A DNA stretch of 64,000 nt from an uncultured Pelagibacteraceae bacterium (lineage in GTDB: Bacteria > Pseudomonadota > Alphaproteobacteria > Pelagibacterales > Pelagibacteraceae), in NCBI GenBank assembly GCA_902598655.1, contig CACKCQ010000005.1:18854-82853 (forward strand), given 5' to 3'. Position numbers and translations under genes: made by a program. Positions 59,543 through 64,000 of the stretch are shown here, in pieces. The stretch's first letter is position 1, and every line of letters starts with the position of its first letter. The notes below the pieces were generated by a model. The model saw nothing but the letters and a program-made list of their open reading frames with translations, searched no databases and was not told the DNA's origin.

Positions 59543-60877
59543 TTAGTTTTTATTCAGAAATGTTTTAGACGAATCGTCCATTGCTTTTGCCCAAGCTGTA
59601 TGATGAACTGGAGCGACAGATCCTGTAACTGGAGATGAAAAAGATTTATTTCTATACGTTGATATATCTTCAACCTTATGATGTTCCCACTCTTTAAAAT
59701 GTTTTCTTATCAGCTCAAAATCTATTTTTGGATAATCTGACATATCATGCAATTCCTTTGTGTATTCAGTTTGAAAATCAATCATCTGATCAGGATTTTC
59801 CAGTTTTTCTTCTAAAGCAACCCATTTGTTAATATCTTTTTCGATTTCATCTCCACTTGGCAAATTTATTTTACCCATTATAACATCTCTCGCATACCAA
59901 GCTTGGCAATCAAACATATTAAATGTGTGAAACTGGTCTTGCATTCCTAGATACAAAAGTTTGTGATTATCCTGCCAAACAACACCTTTGTATAATTTTG
60001 GGGGATAGAGTCTGTTTCTTGTTTTAAGTTTTAAATTTTCTTCCAAGAAAGGAAAATGATGTAGGTAACCAGTACATAGTATTATTACATCTGCATCCTG
60101 TTCGGTGCCATCTTTAAAAATTGCTTTTTTTCCCTCTAATCTATCTAAATAGAATACTTCCTTCATTCCGTCAGGCCATTTAAAACCCATAGGATTATGC
60201 CTGTAGCCAATTGTTACACTTTTTGCTCCATATTTATTGCATTGAAGTGCAATATCCTCAGCTGAATAACTGCTTCCTAAAACTATAATATTTTTTCCTC
60301 TAAATTCTTCGGCATCTCTAAAATCATGTGAGTGCATTATTCTTCCAGGAAATGAACTCATACCTTTATATTCCGGTATAAAAGGAACTGAAAAATGACC
60401 AGTCGACACTACAACGTAATCAAAATGATCAGTTAAAATTTTATCATTTTCTTTATCTTGATAGCTAACTTCAAATTTATCTGATTTAAAAACTGTATTA
60501 ACTACTCTTGTATTAAATTTAATTTTATTTCTTAAATTTCCTTTACTTACTCTACTCGTGATATAATCATAAAGTACTTCTCTAGGTGGAAAAGATGGAA
60601 TTGGCTTACCAAAATGTTCATCAAATGAATAATCTGCAAATTCAAGACACTCTTTAGGTCCGTTCGACCAAAGATATCTATACATGCTATTATGAACCGG
60701 ATCTCCATATTGGTCAGATCCTGTTCTCCAGCTATAATTCCAAAGTCCGCCCCAATCATTTTGTTTTTCAAAGCAAACTATTTCAGGTATTTTGTCTCCT
60801 TTTTTCTCGGCATGTTCAAAAGCCCTTAGTATTGATAACCCGCAGGGTCCAGCACCGATAATAGCGACTTTAGTCAT
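59543..60877 (-). CDS. tmm: Trimethylamine monooxygenase (Tmm), flavin-containing monooxygenase family
   Basis: 444 residues. FAD motif IIGAGPCG (6-13), EKQNDWGGLWNY at 37-48, the FMO signature FPGRIMHSHDF (176-186), and NADPH motif VLGSSYSAED (199-208). The stretch NSMYRYLWSNGPKE near 63-76 and DQFHTFNMFDCQAWYARD near 312-330 fit bacterial trimethylamine monooxygenase as I remember it. It uses NADPH and O2 to turn TMA into TMAO in the cytoplasm. A ribosome site (AGAGG) lies about 11 bases upstream. It is transcribed alone, convergent to the glycosidase and about 12.6 kb from tdm. Confidence 0.9.
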   Translation of the reverse strand: MTKVAIIGAGPCGLSILRAFEHAEKKGDKIPEIVCFEKQNDWGGLWNYSWRTGSDQYGDPVHNSMYRYLWSNGPKECLEFADYSFDEHFGKPIPSFPPREVLYDYITSRVSKGNLRNKIKFNTRVVNTVFKSDKFEVSYQDKENDKILTDHFDYVVVSTGHFSVPFIPEYKGMSSFPGRIMHSHDFRDAEEFRGKNIIVLGSSYSAEDIALQCNKYGAKSVTIGYRHNPMGFKWPDGMKEVFYLDRLEGKKAIFKDGTEQDADVIILCTGYLHHFPFLEENLKLKTRNRLYPPKLYKGVVWQDNHKLLYLGMQDQFHTFNMFDCQAWYARDVIMGKINLPSGDEIEKDINKWVALEEKLENPDQMIDFQTEYTKELHDMSDYPKIDFELIRKHFKEWEHHKVEDISTYRNKSFSSPVTGSVAPVHHTAWAKAMDDSSKTFLNKN

Positions 60878-60953
60878 GATAATTTTTCCTCTACAATTAA
60901 AATTATAAATATATTGTACTAAGAAAAATAGAAAAATTAAATATTATTTTAAT

Positions 60954-62111
60954 ATGAAAACTAATTGGAATTATCCTACTACAATTTGGGTTGGAGAGAA
61001 TAGAATTCAAGATTTAGGTCTAGCATGTAAAAATTTGAAAATTGATAAACCATTATTTGTCACAGATAAGGATTTAATTAATCTAAAAATGGTTCAAGAT
61101 ATTTTTTTAGATTTAAGAAAAACCTTTAATCATCTTCAAGTTTTTTCAAATTTTTCAGGTAATCCTTTAGGCGAGAATGTGGAAGAGGGAGTAAGGGAGT
61201 TTAAGAAATTAGGTTGTGATGGAGTTATTGCATTTGGTGGTGGCAGCGGTCTTGATGTAGGTAAAGCTATTGCTTTTATGTCAGGACAGTCTAGACCAAT
61301 ATGGGATTTTGAAGATGTAGGTGATTATTGGAAAAGAGCAGATGAAAATAACATTGCACCTATCATTGCTGTACCCACTACAGCAGGGACAGGTTCAGAA
61401 ACTGGAAGAGCATCAGCTATAATCAATAAACAAACAGGTATAAAAAAAATTATTTTCCACCCGAAATTTTTACCTTCAATTGTAATTTTAGATCCTAATT
61501 TAACTTTAGATCTTTCTCCAAGATTGACTGCAGCGACAGGTATGGATGCTTTGGCACACAATTTAGAAGCTTTTTGTGCGTCTGGATTCCACCCGATGGC
61601 TGATGGAATTGCGATTGAGGGAATGAAGTTAATTAAAAACTCATTAATTAAAGCAGTTAAGAATGGAAAAGATTTAAATGCTAGAGCAGAATTATTAGCT
61701 TCAGCTAGTATGGGTTCTACCGCTTTTCAAAAAGGGCTTGGCGCTATTCATTCTTTAAGCCACCCTATTAATGCCCAATTTAATGTTCACCACGGTTTAT
61801 CAAATGCTATCTTTATGCCTTATGTATTAACTTTTAACAAAGAAATGATTGAAAAAAAGATAATTTCTATATGTGATTATCTCGAACTCGATAAAAGTTT
61901 TGATAGTTTTTTAAACTGGATTTTAGAACTAAGAAAAGAATTAAATATACCACATAAATTATCAGAAATTGTTGATGTAAATAAAATAAATTTAGAAAAG
62001 TTATCAGTTATGGCATTAGAAGATCCATCCACTTCTACCAATCCAAGGACAATGAGTAAGGATGACATGAAAGCACTTTATGAACACAGTATTTCAGGTA
62101 AATTATTCTAA
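60954..62111 (+). CDS. Iron-type (group III) alcohol dehydrogenase
   Basis: 385 residues. NAD-binding GGGSGLDVGKA near 94-104 and PTTAGTGSETGRASAI near 140-155 are in place. Metal ligands follow: Asp and His in TGMDALAHNLEAF near 197-209, His in GAIHSLSHPINAQFNVHHGLSNAI near 262-285. All four ligand positions seem intact, so the enzyme should be active, perhaps as an alcohol or formaldehyde/aldehyde reductase. It diverges from tmm across 76 bases and overlaps the next gene by one base (TAATG). The exact substrate is unknown; an amino-alcohol or 4-hydroxybutyrate-type substrate is possible. Confidence 0.87.
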   Translation: MKTNWNYPTTIWVGENRIQDLGLACKNLKIDKPLFVTDKDLINLKMVQDIFLDLRKTFNHLQVFSNFSGNPLGENVEEGVREFKKLGCDGVIAFGGGSGLDVGKAIAFMSGQSRPIWDFEDVGDYWKRADENNIAPIIAVPTTAGTGSETGRASAIINKQTGIKKIIFHPKFLPSIVILDPNLTLDLSPRLTAATGMDALAHNLEAFCASGFHPMADGIAIEGMKLIKNSLIKAVKNGKDLNARAELLASASMGSTAFQKGLGAIHSLSHPINAQFNVHHGLSNAIFMPYVLTFNKEMIEKKIISICDYLELDKSFDSFLNWILELRKELNIPHKLSEIVDVNKINLEKLSVMALEDPSTSTNPRTMSKDDMKALYEHSISGKLF

Positions 62112-62893
62112 TGAAAAGAATTCTTATAGTTGAGGGTAATCTTAGAGAAGAAAATCAAAGCTTTACTGATGGTGGAATTAAAACTCATACTGAAAGTTTA
62201 AAAGACAGTATTAGTTATTTTACAGATCAATTAGATATTGATGTTGTTAATCCTTCATCAGATGAAAATATTAATGAAGTAGCTAAAGATTTAACTAAAT
62301 ATCATGGAATGATATGGGGTGGTAGTAGTTTAAATATTTACAATGACACTCCAGAAATAAGAAGACAAATAAACTTTATGAGGGAATGTCAAAAGAATAT
62401 AAAAAATATATTCGCAATATGTTGGGGAATGCAAGTTGCTGTGACCGTTGCTGGGGGTGAAGTAAAGAAATGCCCTAATGGTGCACATAGAGGAATAGCT
62501 CATGACATAGAAATAAACGAAAACGGACTTAAACATCCGCTTTATAAAAATAAAAATAAAAAATTTAATACCCCTGCGTTTAATTTTGATGAAGTCGTAA
62601 AATTACCTGAGGGCTCTACATTACTTTCATCAAATCCAATAAATAAAGTCATGGGTATAAATTTTAATGTTGGTTCAACGAATGTATGGGGAATACAATA
62701 TCACCCAGAGATAACTTATGCCAAAATGATAAGTTTAATTCATTTTAGGAGAGATCGACTATTAGAAAAAAAAGCCTTTATTGACCAAATTGAAATAGAC
62801 TCTCATGTAAAAATTATAGAAGATGAAAATAAAATTTCTAATAAAGATGCAAGGATGAGAGAATTAGAAAATTGGCTAAATAATTTAAATTAG
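62111..62893 (+). CDS. Class-I glutamine amidotransferase-like protein
   Basis: 260 residues. The nucleophile elbow [11 protein letters not shown] carries Cys104, and the His-Glu pair is in GIQYHPEIT (His198, Glu200). The oxyanion-region motif [12 protein letters not shown] is near 66-77. The fold is that of free-standing GMP-synthase-like amidotransferases, which can also be gamma-glutamyl hydrolases. Coupled to an Fe-alcohol dehydrogenase by a one-base overlap, it may hydrolyse a gamma-glutamyl amide or a related amide. It shares stop-codon bases with the convergent fhs gene. The substrate is unknown. Confidence 0.78.
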   Translation: MKRILIVEGNLREENQSFTDGGIKTHTESLKDSISYFTDQLDIDVVNPSSDENINEVAKDLTKYHGMIWGGSSLNIYNDTPEIRRQINFMRECQKNIKNIFAICWGMQVAVTVAGGEVKKCPNGAHRGIAHDIEINENGLKHPLYKNKNKKFNTPAFNFDEVVKLPEGSTLLSSNPINKVMGINFNVGSTNVWGIQYHPEITYAKMISLIHFRRDRLLEKKAFIDQIEIDSHVKIIEDENKISNKDARMRELENWLNNLN

Positions 62894-64000
62894 AACAAGC
62901 CTTCTATTTCACCTTTTTCATTAAGCTTAATAAAGTCTGCTGCAGGAACCCTTGGTAGTCCAGGCATTGTCATGATGGCTCCACATATAACAACAATAAA
63001 TTCTGCACCTGAAGATAATCTTACTTCTCTAATTGGTAATGAGTGACCTGTTGGAGCACCTTTTGCATTTGGATCAGTAGAAAAACTATATTGTGTTTTA
63101 GCTACACATATCGGTAAATTTCCATAACCCGCTTCTTCAAAAGATTTTAATTGATCTTTTATTTTACTGTCAGCAACAACTTCGTTTGCTCGATAAATTT
63201 CTTTTGCAACAGTTTCAACTTTCTTTAGTAAAGGTGTTTTTTCATCATATAAAAATTTAAAATTTGCTTGTTTTTGATCAATCAAATCTACAACATGTGA
63301 AGCAAGTTCTTTTGTTCCTTCCCCACCATTTGACCAATGAGTGCATAAAGTAGCTTTAATTCCCATATTATCACAAGCATTTATTAACTCTTTTACCTCA
63401 TTATCAGTATCAGCAATAAAATGATTAACAGCAACCGCTACCGGTAAACCAAATTTTTTTACGTTTTCAATGTGTCTTTCTAAATTTACTAAACCTTTTT
63501 TTAACGCTTCTACATTTTCATTTTTTAAATCATCTTTAGCTACACCGCCGTGCATTTTTAATGCTCTGATTGTTGCAACAATAACTACACACTCAGGTTT
63601 TAAATTTGATTTTCTACATTTAATATCTAAAAATTTTTCTGCTCCTAGGTCTGCTCCAAATCCAGCTTCAGTTACAACATAATCAGCTAGTTTTAAACCT
63701 GCTTTAGTTGCTATTACAGAGTTACAACCGTGCGCAATGTTTGCAAAAGGACCACCATGAATAATTGCTGGATTATTTTCTAACGTTTGAGTTACGTTAG
63801 GCCTAATTGCTTCTTTTAACAAAACAGTCATTGGTCCGTGGGCATTTAAATCTTTTGCAAAAATAGGCTTTCTATCTCTAGTATAAGCAACAGTAATATT
63901 ACCAATTCTCTTTTCCAAATCTTCAAGATCATTTGCTAAACAAAAGATAGCCATTATCTCAGATGCTACTGTAATATCAAAACCATCTTCTCTTGGAAAA
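62890..64000 (-). CDS. fhs: Formate-tetrahydrofolate ligase, C-terminal part (5'-partial)
   Basis: The frame is open to the right edge, so the start lies beyond the window. The edge codes [24 protein letters not shown], the known family stretch, so the ATG at 63954 is internal. Conserved blocks present: [62 protein letters not shown], and the terminal [15 protein letters not shown]. The ATP P-loop (N-terminal) is not in view. It makes 10-formyl-tetrahydrofolate from formate, or runs backward to yield formate and ATP from one-carbon oxidation. Full length is about 555 residues; about 370 are visible. Confidence 0.95.
   Translation of the reverse strand, partial: FPREDGFDITVASEIMAIFCLANDLEDLEKRIGNITVAYTRDRKPIFAKDLNAHGPMTVLLKEAIRPNVTQTLENNPAIIHGGPFANIAHGCNSVIATKAGLKLADYVVTEAGFGADLGAEKFLDIKCRKSNLKPECVVIVATIRALKMHGGVAKDDLKNENVEALKKGLVNLERHIENVKKFGLPVAVAVNHFIADTDNEVKELINACDNMGIKATLCTHWSNGGEGTKELASHVVDLIDQKQANFKFLYDEKTPLLKKVETVAKEIYRANEVVADSKIKDQLKSFEEAGYGNLPICVAKTQYSFSTDPNAKGAPTGHSLPIREVRLSSGAEFIVVICGAIMTMPGLPRVPAADFIKLNEKGEIEGLF

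Noticed and set aside
1..64000. tRNA, rRNA, CRISPR, insertion sequence or prophage
   Set aside because: No gap is long enough or has the needed structure, no transposase or integrase motifs were seen, and no regularly spaced repeats were found.

Overview
The window reads as a piece of a streamlined alphaproteobacterial genome of the SAR11 (Pelagibacterales) type. The evidence is very AT-rich coding sequence, Lys/Asn/Ile-rich proteins, almost no non-coding DNA (no gap over about 145 bases), many 1-22 base gene overlaps, convergent genes that share stop-codon bases, and a gene set dominated by ABC importers for small organic solutes and by one-carbon/methylated-amine catabolism. I see no rRNA, tRNA, CRISPR array, transposase or phage gene. 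Taxonomy and all functions are inferred from motifs and remembered families; no search was run.

Layout. 1-3921 (+): the tail of an ABC ATPase, a PotD-type binding protein and two PotB/PotC-type permeases. 3922-11365 (-): a tightly packed seven-gene catabolic operon (GcvT-family protein, S51 peptidase, FMN 2-hydroxyacid oxidase, ThDP enzyme, HIUase/transthyretin-like protein, DmdA-like demethylase, thiolase). It diverges from 11507-16959 (+), a complete family-5 (Dpp/Opp-like) importer, which is followed by an inverted-order 3-hydroxyacyl-CoA dehydrogenase/enoyl-CoA hydratase. This divergon is my best candidate for an undescribed catabolic system. 19228-35701: mostly housekeeping genes (cyclophilin, metallopeptidase, agmatinase-like protein, aldehyde dehydrogenase, M20 deacetylase, CsaA, LysE exporter, aconitase, YfgM/BamB-like pair, ZapE, YjbQ, photolyase), then a DpaL-like lyase and a glutamine-synthetase-like ligase.

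35719-52286: a trimethylamine N-oxide (TMAO)/methylamine island. The minus strand carries an Amt transporter with two tiny membrane proteins, an N-methylglutamate synthase set (mgsABC-like) with a GS-III/GmaS-like ligase, an FAD oxidoreductase, a small winged-helix protein and a DUF1989-GcvT fusion matching TMAO demethylase (Tdm). The plus strand carries a TmoXWV-like TMAO importer, interrupted by a MORN-repeat protein and an unknown membrane protein. 52293-59533 (+): GpsA-like dehydrogenase, a family-1 sugar-type ABC importer and a GH63-like glycosidase, probably for glycosylated osmolytes. 59543-64000: trimethylamine monooxygenase (Tmm), an Fe-type alcohol dehydrogenase, a class-I glutamine amidotransferase and the C-terminal part of formate-tetrahydrofolate ligase.

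Together, Tmm would make TMAO from TMA, TmoXWV would import TMAO, Tdm would demethylate it to dimethylamine plus formaldehyde, the GmaS/Mgs route would handle methylamine, and folate-linked enzymes (GcvT-like proteins, Fhs) would take the one-carbon units. Four solute-binding-protein genes are each followed by a strong intrinsic-terminator hairpin inside the operon, a recurring way to keep binding-protein mRNA above permease mRNA.
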